A stretch of 64,000 nt of DNA from Lumbricus rubellus (GCA_945859605.1 OX243826.1:2082282-2146281); one strand, 5' to 3'; positions 21,899 to 31,469 are shown, numbered from the stretch's first letter. Numbers and translations are program-made. The notes: a model not told the origin generated them from the letters alone.

Positions 21899-24800
21899 TT
21901 AATTAAAAATTTTCAACGAGTAGTGACCATATGCCAAAGTATGAATTCCATCCTCCATTATTACCCGTTTATCGTCATCTGCAGATAATGCAACTTTATT
22001 AATTTCTTCTGTATAAATATCGTGATGATAAGATCTAATAACATTCATCGTTCGTTGTTGTTCTTTTTTAGTAAATAAACAGTCTTTATAATCTTCGAGA
22101 GTAATAGTTTTCTGGACAACATTCTTCTTAATACCTTTACATTTCTTGTGCTCATCTCCAGCAGCCATCTTATAAGAATACAACTTTGCTCTGAGTCCAA
22201 TAAATTCTTTTATCTGTTTCCCACTAGCTTCATCCTTGAACATTCCAATAACTTTTTTATTTACTCCAACCTCAATACCAGATGGATGATCTCTCGGGTA
22301 TTCACTTGTGTCGAATCGAGTCTTAATATCGCCTGCGATATCTGAGTAAAAGTCTTCAGTTTTAATTTCGTATGTCAAAGAATCTGTATCGGTAAATAAT
22401 AATTTAGCTCTATTTCCGTATTTATCCTTGATGTAATTGTAATGAAATTCATACATCAACGTTTTGCTCAAGTCTAATATACACATGCCAAGATATATAG
22501 GTTTATTATAGTACAATTTAGTTTTTTTCATGTGAACGGCTATTAGATTTTCATCGAAAATAGTACATCTCTCATAATTAGGTTTAGCGGCTAGTTCAAT
22601 AGCCCTCTCCTCTTGACACACTAACTCTACATCAACACGATTTTCAATGTTCTCACAAGTTTTTCCAAAGACACTGTTATTCATTAACTTGAAAAAGTCT
22701 TTCTCAAAGTCATTAGTAGCTTTCGTTCTAAGAGCTGTATTTAAATCGATATACTTTTTCAACCAATCACTTTCTTCGAATAGTACACCTCTATGCACTT
22801 TTGTTATTTTCAAACCCAAGCTCTCATACAGCTTCAGATTATCGTAATGCAGCACATACTTCTTTTTATGGTTTAAGTTTGGAATTAACTTTTTGACTTT
22901 GTTAATCTCAATGCTTTCGGGGGCTAACGGAAAATCGTTATGCAGGTCGTGTAACTCTTTAGGATATTCCAAATCAACTTCCAATATGCATGGAATACTT
23001 CTCCAATTATTTAATTCATCTTCGTTCATCCATTTGAACCCGTGAGTAGGTAAATTTTTGATCATAGCCCATCCATATAGATTATTCGCATCCAGGTAAG
23101 TAATAAATGTAGAATTTTCGTTACTATTGAAATCGCTCATATATTTATTATTCGCTTTCTCGTAACGATTTGATATTGTGCTCACTCCTCCTCTCATCCC
23201 TTGCCTAAGCATCAGAATCATATCATAATCATTCAATAACTCCAATTTCACGCCTGTCAATTTTAAAGCGGCATCCCAGGCTAAACCAGGAGATGTAAAA
23301 TACCATGCAGGGTCAAGCGTATAGTTCTTCATACACACATCTCTAAAGTTTTCGAAAACATCGGCAAGTAACAGAACATCCGAAACGTTGTATAAATCGT
23401 GATATTCTCTGAATGTTTTGCATCCAAATTCCTTCCATACCGTTTTTGCATGCTCGTAGTCTTCATCGCTAATATTCGAATCATTTAGCTTAGAATAGAA
23501 TGCGGATTTTGGTGGTAGTTCGGTTTCATTAAAGGTAGTAAATGAATCGACGTAGTCATAAGGATATATGCCTTTTCTCAGCAAAAGATCGAGCTTCTTT
23601 CCAGTATATCGTTTCCCAATATTTTTACACTGGTCTTTGCTTAGGTTCCTCGATAAAGCATCAAGACTAGAAGCCATAAATTTAAAACTGTCGATAAAAC
23701 GCAGTTGTCGCTTGACGGTAATCTCTTTTCCCTCTTTATTTACAAACTTATCAACAACGACCTCTCTGCTAAAAGATATATACTTTTCCTCGTTATTAGG
23801 TATGCAATTAATTTTCTCTCCATTATTACCTCTCAGTTTCTTAATGAACAGATGACAATCGTACCCGGAAAGATTATGAAACACTACAGGGAAAAACTTG
23901 GGAACTTTATAGTCTAAATTACAAATGTTATGAGCAGCCCCTCTAAATTTACCGCTAAGATGACAGTGATCTCTCACTCGGTCTTCGCCCAACGGTTTTT
24001 CACAGATATGGCATATAGTAGCTCCATCAAAACACTTCTTGTCCTCTTCTGTAAATATCATCTTCTTAGGGAATTTAAATTGATTATATATTTGTTTTAT
24101 ATTCTCTTCTAGTTTATCTACAAATATTTGACCAACATCATCATCTTCGCTTTCAGCCGTAAACGTCACAGGATCTTGAGAATATACACTATCGTCGAAA
24201 CATTTTATGTGGTAACAAAAGGAGCTAGGAGTATGCTTTTGATATTTATTAGTGTACGACAACTCTGGATTTGGTTGGCATGTATCGATCGGTTTTACAA
24301 AAGACTCAAAATCTGCGTAGACTATAAACGGAACCCTCATAGAATTGTTATAATTTTTAAAACTTAACATAGTTCCTTTTTCTGGCATTTCTATTTTTTG
24401 TGCGTTATGGTGTTTGCAGTACTCATTATGGTTGTTAAGCGCTTCTGTCGTTGTGAAACCATTCATACACCTTTTACAATAGTGCGCTGAATAATGCGAA
24501 TTTGCTGTTCGGAACGTCATCAATCGGTTAAAATTCTTTATCCAGCAATAATGTTTCCGTTCTCCGTTGGAAATAAGCAATAGATCTACACAAATATTGC
24601 TTTCACAGTTAGACAGATAAAGCGGATAGACATGTTTTTCGTAACCAAATATATTAACACTAATATTATTATTTCTCTCAAATTTACCTATCACATTAGC
24701 ATCAGTCGCTACCGGAAACTCAATACCACTCCAATTAAGTTTTTTCGATTGTTCTTTCAAAGCTTTCGTTATTTTTTCCGGATGGTCATCCACCGGATTC

Positions 24801-25639
24801 AAAGCTCTAGTGATACACCATTTGAAGCATTCTTCGTCGTGGTTTTTCATGTTGATGATTGCCTTTTTATTAGCTAAGAAGCTGGGTAGAGGAATGTAAG
24901 AACTACCTCTTAAGGGTGTATATTTTACCGTATTTATATCTAATTTTACAACGGCTTTAAATCTCCAATTACTTCCTTGCATCTGAAAACTAGCAATAGA
25001 CTCCATGATTTTATCTTTTTTTCTGCTGTATATTTCATTCAAGTCGGTTGCTTCTAAAATAACTTCTGCCCTGGAAACGAATGGTATATCCTCAGAAGTC
25101 ACTATTCCAGATTTCATATCTACTCGTACCATAGTACAAGTAAGAACTAAATTAGTCTTTGTCTGGCGATTACTCGACAACAGATTAACTACCTGCGGTC
25201 TGACGAAATCAAGAAACGACGAGGCATCCATTCCATTAATTCCATCTATTCTATACTGCTTGGTGAATCCTTTAATAGCCGACGCTGTTTCCCGAATTTT
25301 AGTTTTATCGAATATCCTGGAAACAGTTGACTTCAACGATTCTAGTTTTTCATTTACGACTTTATTGTCTCGTTCAGGCACATAACTAAGTAGCCAATCC
25401 GCAAATTCATTTATTTTTGTCCTAACCCTATTTTTGTATTTTCTCTTAGGCGCTACTGGTTTGTACTTACCAGGTGTGGGAGTAAGCGTAGGAACCTTAA
25501 TGTCAGGAACCGATGAGTCGAGCAAGTGTTCAACATGGTTCATGTTTCTTAAACTACTTTTCTTTAAATACATTTTATTCTTACCACGCAAAAATATTAA
25601 AACATTAGCTGTGAGATCGAAGATCCACTTATCGAACAC
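21899..25639 (-). CDS. POLB: Polinton protein-primed family B DNA polymerase
   Basis: Replicates the element by protein priming. The frame is open for 1,246 codons, but the codon at 25,639 is GTG; the first ATG is at 25,573 (1,224 residues). Motifs in order: a C2H2-like knuckle (YCKRCMNGF...HNEYCKHH) near residue 400, Exo I YADFESF near 440, an inserted endonuclease-VII-like zinc motif (CHICEKPLG ... DHCHLSGKFRGAAHNICN) near 545-575, Pol A YLDANNLYGWAM near 845, Pol B KLMNNSVFGKTCEN near 990, and Pol C FTDTDSLTYEI near 1,085. All key acidic residues are present and the frame is unbroken, so the enzyme may have been active recently. The first 66 bp of the open frame include a stretch that also occurs at 29,430-29,451, which argues against the upstream GTG. 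Confidence 0.95.
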   Translation of the reverse strand: MFDKWIFDLTANVLIFLRGKNKMYLKKSSLRNMNHVEHLLDSSVPDIKVPTLTPTPGKYKPVAPKRKYKNRVRTKINEFADWLLSYVPERDNKVVNEKLESLKSTVSRIFDKTKIRETASAIKGFTKQYRIDGINGMDASSFLDFVRPQVVNLLSSNRQTKTNLVLTCTMVRVDMKSGIVTSEDIPFVSRAEVILEATDLNEIYSRKKDKIMESIASFQMQGSNWRFKAVVKLDINTVKYTPLRGSSYIPLPSFLANKKAIINMKNHDEECFKWCITRALNPVDDHPEKITKALKEQSKKLNWSGIEFPVATDANVIGKFERNNNISVNIFGYEKHVYPLYLSNCESNICVDLLLISNGERKHYCWIKNFNRLMTFRTANSHYSAHYCKRCMNGFTTTEALNNHNEYCKHHNAQKIEMPEKGTMLSFKNYNNSMRVPFIVYADFESFVKPIDTCQPNPELSYTNKYQKHTPSSFCYHIKCFDDSVYSQDPVTFTAESEDDDVGQIFVDKLEENIKQIYNQFKFPKKMIFTEEDKKCFDGATICHICEKPLGEDRVRDHCHLSGKFRGAAHNICNLDYKVPKFFPVVFHNLSGYDCHLFIKKLRGNNGEKINCIPNNEEKYISFSREVVVDKFVNKEGKEITVKRQLRFIDSFKFMASSLDALSRNLSKDQCKNIGKRYTGKKLDLLLRKGIYPYDYVDSFTTFNETELPPKSAFYSKLNDSNISDEDYEHAKTVWKEFGCKTFREYHDLYNVSDVLLLADVFENFRDVCMKNYTLDPAWYFTSPGLAWDAALKLTGVKLELLNDYDMILMLRQGMRGGVSTISNRYEKANNKYMSDFNSNENSTFITYLDANNLYGWAMIKNLPTHGFKWMNEDELNNWRSIPCILEVDLEYPKELHDLHNDFPLAPESIEINKVKKLIPNLNHKKKYVLHYDNLKLYESLGLKITKVHRGVLFEESDWLKKYIDLNTALRTKATNDFEKDFFKLMNNSVFGKTCENIENRVDVELVCQEERAIELAAKPNYERCTIFDENLIAVHMKKTKLYYNKPIYLGMCILDLSKTLMYEFHYNYIKDKYGNRAKLLFTDTDSLTYEIKTEDFYSDIAGDIKTRFDTSEYPRDHPSGIEVGVNKKVIGMFKDEASGKQIKEFIGLRAKLYSYKMAAGDEHKKCKGIKKNVVQKTITLEDYKDCLFTKKEQQRTMNVIRSYHHDIYTEEINKVALSADDDKRVIMEDGIHTLAYGHYSLKIFN

Positions 25640-25656
25640 TTTAATTGCAAATCATT

Positions 25657-25986
25657 CTATCTCTCAAACACTTTAATTTCGTATCTATCTCTCCAGACAT
25701 TTCCGTTATGATAAGCTATTATACCAGCACTCTGACCATAGGCCTTAGCAGCTTTATACATCGATGGATACGAGGTAACAACGCCAGTCTCTCGATCTAT
25801 AATATCTACTCTTCTCGGTTGTTTCCTGATACTACTCAACGTGTCATGTCGATATGACACAGACTTGTAGTCCGTCGGAAGAATATTCTTTTCAATCAGT
25901 ACAGCTATCATTTGAGGTTTGTTGAGATGTGAAGTGCCTGTAACATTGTTATGCTTGGCCAACATTCTAAGCTCTGGTAGCTTCAT
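25657..25986 (-). CDS. Polinton small protein with SAP/HeH-like and NUMOD1-like segments
   Basis: 109 residues. Residues 3-37 (LPELRMLAKHNN ... NKPQMIAVLIEKNIL) have the helix-extended-helix pattern of SAP/HeH DNA-binding motifs. Residues 70-105 (GVVTSYPSMYKAAKAYGQSA, then IAYHNGNVWRDRYEI) resemble the NUMOD1-type DNA-binding repeat found beside homing endonucleases. No nuclease motif is visible. It lies between polB and the capsid gene, so a role in DNA binding during replication or packaging is plausible but inferred. Start ATG follows a TATATA box ('cttatatattATG'). Confidence 0.7.
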   Translation of the reverse strand: MKLPELRMLAKHNNVTGTSHLNKPQMIAVLIEKNILPTDYKSVSYRHDTLSSIRKQPRRVDIIDRETGVVTSYPSMYKAAKAYGQSAGIIAYHNGNVWRDRYEIKVFER

Positions 25987-26002
25987 AATATATAAGTATT
26001 CT

Positions 26003-27313
26003 TTAAATCAATTTTCCGTACACTACACTCATTTTCTGTCCATCCGATTGGAACTGCAGCAACCTATCTGAAATTACGACAGCATACGCTTCGGTGTCGG
26101 CTGGCACTGCTGCATTGAAAAGAGCCTTAATCTGAATATCGACGACTGAAGATTTCAAACGCTCGGATTGTTTGCTTACATCGAACACGAACAGCGGATA
26201 TAATTCTTTATAATCTGTAGGTGTTATATTTCCTTGCGTAATCAACTTATCCATACCATAGAATTTTTGACTAAAGGAGGACGCGTCTCTGTACGCTCTG
26301 GAGAATTGTTGATTAGGAAACGACAGGTTATGATCGACAGCTGGATATCTTTCTTGATTCATCATCACATATATGTTCTTGAGATCGCAGTGATTAAATA
26401 GCGACGGATTACTTTCCTGATTACCGCTACGGTCCGTCTGAAATCCTACGATGATATATCTAGGTTTCTCAGGTGATGTTTTTACGCTAAGACGCCAACT
26501 GAAACTTGTCGACTGAGGAACCGTTATTGTGTCGCATTGACGAGCTCTATACGCAACTGGCAACGTTAATTTCGATTCAATCGTCTTATACAACTGCATT
26601 CGTTCCATATCGGAAGGAATAACGTGTGGAATAAACCATGAAATTTTGTTTATCGCAACTTTTCCAGCAGCTGCAGCGTTATCTCGGAATATTGCATCAT
26701 CGTCGGCTTTACGAACTAATGTCAGCGTCTGTTTAAAACCGTAAATAATCTTGTCGTAATCGTCGCAAAACCCGAAAATATGTTTCAACGGAACAATAAA
26801 GCTGAACATTCCTTTAGTGTTTGGTTTGCGAATGAGAAAGCTTTGTCTAGTGGCAAAGCCGGGGTTGTCCGCAATAACAGCAGTCGCTCCAGTGTCTTTA
26901 TACCACAGCTGATTTAAGCCTTGAGTCAACTGAAAATCGTTTGGATACGTAAGTAAACCGAGCATCGTTGTAGCTTGACCCGGATGAAATAGCGTTTCGA
27001 TTTCTTGATTAGATAACTGATAGGATATTTGACTGAATAGATACATAAGCCCATTATTCGTAAGAGCGACTAAATCGGCATTAACGTATGCGGTGTCGTC
27101 AGCTTTAATTAGTCTTCCTTCGAATTGTAGATATGACTCTGCTGGGTGACTGTATAAGTCTTGTAATTCAATATTTATTCTTATTTCACCAGAACTGTTA
27201 AGGTTAGTTCTCGCTACAGGTTCGTACTCGTGCCATTCGTATCGCTCGATACCTTCATCGATCAATGGTTGCTCTGTGAATCTTAGAATATCGGATTGCA
27301 TTTTATTATACAT
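26003..27313 (-). CDS. MCP: Polinton major capsid protein (double jelly-roll)
   Basis: 436 residues. Recognised as the Polinton hexon-like major capsid protein by its pattern: N-terminal DILRFTEQPLIDEGIERYEW, NIELQDLYSHPAESYLQFEG, FSFIVPLKHIFGFCDDYDKI, INKISWFIPHVIPSD, YIIVGFQTDRSGNQ and FDVSKQSERLK. The family forms icosahedral capsid facets. Two ATGs lie four codons apart. The second (27,301) directly follows 'tataataaa', like the promoter motif of the neighbouring genes, so 27,301 may be the true start. No frameshift or stop is seen. Confidence 0.93.
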   Translation of the reverse strand: MYNKMQSDILRFTEQPLIDEGIERYEWHEYEPVARTNLNSSGEIRINIELQDLYSHPAESYLQFEGRLIKADDTAYVNADLVALTNNGLMYLFSQISYQLSNQEIETLFHPGQATTMLGLLTYPNDFQLTQGLNQLWYKDTGATAVIADNPGFATRQSFLIRKPNTKGMFSFIVPLKHIFGFCDDYDKIIYGFKQTLTLVRKADDDAIFRDNAAAAGKVAINKISWFIPHVIPSDMERMQLYKTIESKLTLPVAYRARQCDTITVPQSTSFSWRLSVKTSPEKPRYIIVGFQTDRSGNQESNPSLFNHCDLKNIYVMMNQERYPAVDHNLSFPNQQFSRAYRDASSFSQKFYGMDKLITQGNITPTDYKELYPLFVFDVSKQSERLKSSVVDIQIKALFNAAVPADTEAYAVVISDRLLQFQSDGQKMSVVYGKLI

Positions 27314-27319
27314 ATATTT

Positions 27320-27395
27320 TTAAATAAGAAAATAAATTTTTAGACCTAAATAAGAAAATAAATTTTTACACCTAAATAAGAAAATAAACTTAAGC
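27320..27395. repeat. Short tandem repeat between Polinton genes
   Basis: Three copies of about 29 bp (core 'aataagaaaataaattttta' with 'gacct' or 'cacct') in the spacer upstream of the capsid gene. The 27,763-27,812 spacer and the 28,735-28,775 spacer also hold short repeats ('atcatcaatttttaaattag' and 'aaacgtaaacataaaacgta'). Confidence 0.85.
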
Positions 27396-27404
27396 AAAAT
27401 AAAT

Positions 27405-27761
27405 TTAAACTGCCATTTTCAAACCACCTCCGTTTAAACGTTTTACGAGATCTTGAATTCTAATAGCTCCACCCGTCATTTCTGGATTCGATCCTAGTAA
27501 TCTAGCTAGAATGACTTTAGTTTCCTGAGTTATCGGCTGCTGAACGGGAGCTTTAGGGAGTATCTTATTGAGTAATCGTTTTCCAACGTCGATCGCCTTA
27601 TCCTTAGCAACACCCCCAATCTCTTTGACAGCTGTGCTCGCAATTTGTTTGGCTGCATTCGATGTCAGTAGCCTCTTGAGAAATCCTGCAATGGAATCGA
27701 ATATTCCTGCTCCACCGACAACGTGTACTTTTTTATAACTTCTTCTCGCAAGGACCAGCAT
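27405..27761 (-). CDS. Polinton small basic capsid-associated candidate
   Basis: 118 residues, basic. A central amphipathic helix-rich part follows a double glycine (HVVGGAGIFDSIAGFLKRLL, then AVKEIGGVAKDKAIDVGKRL), and a second glycine doublet occurs at EMTGGAIRIQDL. M-T-G-G-A fits the (M/I/L)xGG-x pattern cut by adenain-type proteases, and the element encodes such a protease. By size, position next to the capsid gene and these sites it may be a minor core or capsid protein analogous to adenoviral pVI or pX. That assignment is inference; I do not recognise a named family. Confidence 0.6.
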   Translation of the reverse strand: MLVLARRSYKKVHVVGGAGIFDSIAGFLKRLLTSNAAKQIASTAVKEIGGVAKDKAIDVGKRLLNKILPKAPVQQPITQETKVILARLLGSNPEMTGGAIRIQDLVKRLNGGGLKMAV

Positions 27762-27803
27762 TTCTATATCATCAATTTTTAAATTAGATCATCAATTTTT
27801 AAA

Positions 27804-28703
27804 TTAGATCATCAATTTTTTATATTCATCTTTGGTTATCACTCCTTGTCTTAGTAACTCATCCGTCATACCTACAATTTCATTTCTTACACCCGTATTT
27901 CCCGCTTTGTAGCTATACAATCGTAACTCTAATTGTTTTACTAATTCGTTAGGATCTGAAGGAATGGTAATTATTCCGCTTCCTGTTTTACCTCTTAACT
28001 TTATGTAATCGTCCCATATGGGTTTTATTATCTTTGCATATTTTACACTTCTAGACGATTTAGGTTTGTTTGGTTTATTTGGCTGACTCATGGCATTCGT
28101 TTTAATTAGAATCTCGGCGTATTCTTCGAGATCACGATTATCATAAATTGAACTGTTTGGACTAGCTAACGTTAACAATTCCCATAATCCTGGAGTTCCT
28201 TGATAAGTTGTGGTTCCAACTGTAATATCATTTCCTTGGATTGAGGCTTCACTGTCACCGATGTAGAATTTTCCATCTCTTGATCCTAATCCGAATGTTG
28301 TATCCACAAGTCTTTTATCAGAAGCATATTTTTTAAGGTATTCAACTGCAATATTTCCTAATTCTAACCTTCTAATGTCTTCTACTGGGTCATCGTCATC
28401 GTACGCCTCTATAGACGGATACTGAGGAAATTGAATGGTTTTCAACGAATCTGGAAGTGATTTTAGAGCCAGTGATGTTGCTGCAGAATTATCCTTTATT
28501 GTCGACAGCAAAGCGTTTTGTTCTTTTGAAATTGCTGATTGAGAGTCGACTATTGGTTTGTAGATTTTCGTTAATTCTCGTTGAAGTCCAAGATCGTCTA
28601 TTCTCTCTGAGAGAAAGTTTTGTTTAATATTTTTTTTCGTTTTTAAAAACTCTTCGATAATAAAATCTCTTTTTGCAGGATCGCTAATTTTCAGTAGCGA
28701 CAT
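27804..28703 (-). CDS. Polinton PW-like protein (DUF8207-type) of unknown role
   Basis: 299 residues. The middle contains the pattern typical of a widespread Polinton protein: DTTFGLGSRDGKFYIGDSEA, QGNDITVGTTTYQGTPGLWE and LLTLASPN, followed by a Lys/Pro-rich linker and a helical tail ending ELLRQGVITKDEYKKLMI. The N-terminal third is charged and probably coiled coil. The function is unknown in the family; repeated association with capsid genes suggests a virion component. Intact, with its own AT-rich start context ('ttataataaaaaATG'). Confidence 0.75.
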   Translation of the reverse strand: MSLLKISDPAKRDFIIEEFLKTKKNIKQNFLSERIDDLGLQRELTKIYKPIVDSQSAISKEQNALLSTIKDNSAATSLALKSLPDSLKTIQFPQYPSIEAYDDDDPVEDIRRLELGNIAVEYLKKYASDKRLVDTTFGLGSRDGKFYIGDSEASIQGNDITVGTTTYQGTPGLWELLTLASPNSSIYDNRDLEEYAEILIKTNAMSQPNKPNKPKSSRSVKYAKIIKPIWDDYIKLRGKTGSGIITIPSDPNELVKQLELRLYSYKAGNTGVRNEIVGMTDELLRQGVITKDEYKKLMI

Positions 28704-28783
28704 TTTTTATTATAATGTTTAAAACGTAACGTAAAACGTAAACGTAAAACGTAAACATAAAACGTAAACATAAAACGTACAAT

Positions 28784-29170
28784 TTATGCATCGTAGTAAT
28801 TAACATAACAAATTGAGTCTTTTTCATTTATAGTAACTGGTGAATCTGAGTTGTTTTGAATTGTAATTATTATATCCTCTGCGTCCTCTAGGACAGTACC
28901 ATCTTGAAGACTCAGTCTGAGTTGTTTCAACTTCTGTCTAAGAGAGACTAGACACATTCCACTGGTCATTCGGACTCCAAGGCCTACTTCTACTGTAATA
29001 TTTGTCTTTGGTTCAATCGTTATCGCTTGCTGAGCAAAAATCTCATATCTATCGCCTGCTCGTTGTCTTGCAGGAGCGTGAGTGACCACTTTAGGCAACC
29101 AAATTATTGTACTCACACGAGGCTTCCGTTTGGTGATAAATTTGTGTATTGGGTGACCGTATCCAGACAT
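28784..29170 (-). CDS. Polinton small protein with dUTPase-like fold
   Basis: 128 residues. The segment from residue 38 (RAGDRYEIFAQQAITIEPKT, NITVEVGLGVRMTSGMCLVS, EDIIITIQNNSDSPVTINEK, DSICYVNY) follows the strand order of the trimeric dUTPase/dCTP-deaminase fold. The usual catalytic motifs, such as the GVID-type aspartate and the Gly-rich tail, are not evident, so enzymatic activity is doubtful and a structural role is possible. It sits 16 bp from the out-of-frame stop of the next upstream gene. Confidence 0.6.
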   Translation of the reverse strand: MSGYGHPIHKFITKRKPRVSTIIWLPKVVTHAPARQRAGDRYEIFAQQAITIEPKTNITVEVGLGVRMTSGMCLVSLRQKLKQLRLSLQDGTVLEDAEDIIITIQNNSDSPVTINEKDSICYVNYYDA

Positions 29171-29186
29171 TTATAAAAGAGATTGT

Positions 29187-29829
29187 TTAAAGTAACATTC
29201 CAAGAATAGGAATATTTTTAAATGGTGAATTGGGACCAAGTATAAGACCTTCACCGCTGACATATCCTGTTCCTCTTTTCATAAACAGACCGGAACCTGA
29301 TATCGAAATACCCTTTTTCCACGGAGATAGAAAAAGACCTTCCCCATGCAGCAGGCACTATCTTACAGCATATTCCTCCTTTCTTAACGTACAGCACGCC
29401 AGATCCACTTATCGAAGATCCACTTATCGGATGTGAGATCGAAGATCCACTTATTTTATCGACAATTTTGGAACCAGCTGCAGAACCCAATCCTGTTAAG
29501 GCTCCTGTGGCTAAACTCGGAAGAACACTAGACAGAAGAAACTTTCCGGCTGTTGCTAAGAACGGTAGAATAGCGCCAATAAATCCGCCTTCGACTCTCG
29601 CATTGTCTTCTAATTGCTTTTTACCCATTTTAATTGTCACACCAGTTCCATTCTGATACGCTTTAGTTAACTTGTTAATTTGCCTCTGGTTTAGAGCTAA
29701 TACATGCTCACCAGTTATATCTTCATGAGAAAGTCTTATACTCACCCCAGTTCCGACTTGAACAGCTCGCTTAATCTTCTCTTTTTGCCCTTCAGAAATA
29801 TTAACTTTGACCTTAGCGTAAGCGCTCAT
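29187..29829 (-). pseudogene. Polinton minor capsid-like protein with hydrophobic core, frameshifted
   Basis: The uninterrupted frame covers 29,251-29,829 (192 residues). Residues 1-75 are a charged N-terminal region with two similar repeats (GTGVSIRLSHEDITGEHVLA and GTGVTIKMGKKQ). A glycine doublet (ARVEGGFIGAILPFL) then opens a hydrophobic Ala/Leu/Gly stretch (LLSSVLPSLATGALTGLGSA), typical of a conserved Polinton protein thought to be a minor virion component. After about 29,345 (a GGGG run) the expected composition continues in another frame to a stop at 29,187, just 16 bp before the next gene. A single-base indel is therefore likely. The repeated SGSSIS motif at 29,400-29,455 marks a local duplication. 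Confidence 0.72.
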
Positions 29830-29853
29830 CTTATATTAAATATAAACTTTAAA

Positions 29854-30627
29854 TTAAACCTCTCTTATGTGAAATCGTATCGACAATTCCTCACCTCTTA
29901 AATTAATTAGTTTTCCATTTTGGTCTATTAGTTTTGTTTCCATCGATGAAATAGAGTATAGCGTTATTGGAAGATAAACCAGATTATGAGGAGATTCGAT
30001 TATCTTATAACCAGGCCCGACCGATGGAAAGAAAGAATAAATTATGTTCTCCGTAGTTCCGTTGGCATACGATGATCCTATTATATCACTGGTAACACGT
30101 AAACTATTCACGCTGTTTATATCGACTATGTGCTCGGATTCGTTATATCCTTCGGAGTATACACGACGCTGAAATCCTAGAACGGTGCTAATTGAATTTT
30201 CTACTGTAAAATCAACTTTATAGTTCTCATCAATTTCCAAAACAGCCTTCAAAGTATTGTTATTTGGTTGCAACTTTATACATTGTCCATGACCTTCTTC
30301 TTTTAGAATTCTCTGTATGTAATCGTTTAAGTCTTCGATTTCATAGCAACCGGTTGGAATGTCTAAATCTTCCCATGTTACACCGTTATCTGACGAATAT
30401 ACGAATTTATTATTTGTTTCATCTATATTAGGAAAACTGTAGTAAGTTTCAAGATTGACAAGAGCCATTTCATACGTTTTACTTTTGTCCAGTTCGATTA
30501 GTGGATTAAATTTCGTTCGAATTCGTGTGTTCCTTTCGCTCAACAAAATGCAAAAGGATTCTTTAGCTTCTGTGTTGCGTGCAATCGTTTGAGTATTAGA
30601 TAAAATTTCGTCAAGAAGGGTTTCCAT
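29854..30627 (-). CDS. Polinton penton-like minor capsid protein
   Basis: 257 residues. Recognised as the Polinton single jelly-roll minor capsid (penton-like) protein by the beta-rich pattern: YEMALVNLETYYSFPNIDET, ITWED-like VTWEDLDIPTGCYEIEDLND, STVLGFQRRVYSEGYNESEH, and the conserved C-terminus LIDQNGKLINLRGEELSIRF. In the family this occupies capsid vertices. It is transcribed with the capsid block and starts at an ATG preceded by 'tagctatctaaa'. No break seen. Confidence 0.85.
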   Translation of the reverse strand: METLLDEILSNTQTIARNTEAKESFCILLSERNTRIRTKFNPLIELDKSKTYEMALVNLETYYSFPNIDETNNKFVYSSDNGVTWEDLDIPTGCYEIEDLNDYIQRILKEEGHGQCIKLQPNNNTLKAVLEIDENYKVDFTVENSISTVLGFQRRVYSEGYNESEHIVDINSVNSLRVTSDIIGSSYANGTTENIIYSFFPSVGPGYKIIESPHNLVYLPITLYSISSMETKLIDQNGKLINLRGEELSIRFHIREV

Positions 30628-30693
30628 TTTAGATAGCTATTTTTAAACCTAGAATATAAAATCTTAAATTTTGTTATCATTTTATTATTGCTT

Positions 30694-31469
30694 TTATTTA
30701 ATGTAAAATGTATCTAATCCAGATCTGTACCTGCCTTTATTTGTTTTACTAGTAAGGTCTATAACCACAAACCATGCGTTTCATCCCACGCAGTTTTGCA
30801 TAGTTTTCGAAATTCTTCTATAGTCATATCATCTACACCTATATGATCGCTGTATATATGATTAATATTTTTGAGGTCTTGAGGGAATAGACATATAAAA
30901 TTGGCATTCTCCCTGATAGTTTGTCTGGGCAGCTTGAAATAATTTTGTGCTAGGTAAAAGCAATCTACATTACTATGCCTACCTCTTATATAATAGGATT
31001 CGCATTTATTTTGCCTCTCTAATTGTAAATCATCAAAAATCATGAGATTCTTTTTATCTCGACTTAAGTCTCGTGGATCTGGAACATCTTCAGAGGTTTC
31101 AAAGAACTTGCATTCTATATCCGATTTTTTGGCCATGTTTTTAGACATCTCCTCGACTACGGCGGTCGGTGATACATTTAATTTCATTATCTCATCGCGA
31201 TTATCAAAAAGTCTTATAATTGCTTCCTTTGGTAATTTCTCTTCGAATGCTTTCTTAAGTATCTTATATTCTGATTGAAATAAACTTTTGCCAAAGATCT
31301 GCAGGTTATCGTAGTCTAACCAACCAGGTCTCAGTAATAAATTAAGTAGTAATATTGTTTTGCCGCATTGAGACTTACCGACGATCAAACCTCTGATGCT
31401 TCTTGGTAGGAGAGGACTGTTAAAGCGTTTAGATGTATCTTCATTCCATGATAGGTCTTGGACTTCCAT
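30694..31469 (-). CDS. ATPase: Polinton FtsK/HerA-type genome-packaging ATPase, 3' frameshift
   Basis: The main frame (30,759-31,469, 236 residues) is an A32-like packaging ATPase that drives DNA into the capsid. Walker A is GLIVGKSQCGKTILLLNL near residue 30; Walker B is KKNLMIFDDLQLERQ near 145; the following SNVDCFYLAQNYFKLPRQTI is the conserved sensor region. The frame stops at 30,759, while family-like composition continues in a neighbouring frame to a stop at 30,694. A one-base indel near 30,770-30,780 probably removed about the last 20 residues. The catalytic core is unaffected. The gene shares a 20-bp divergent spacer with the PLA2 gene. Confidence 0.88.
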
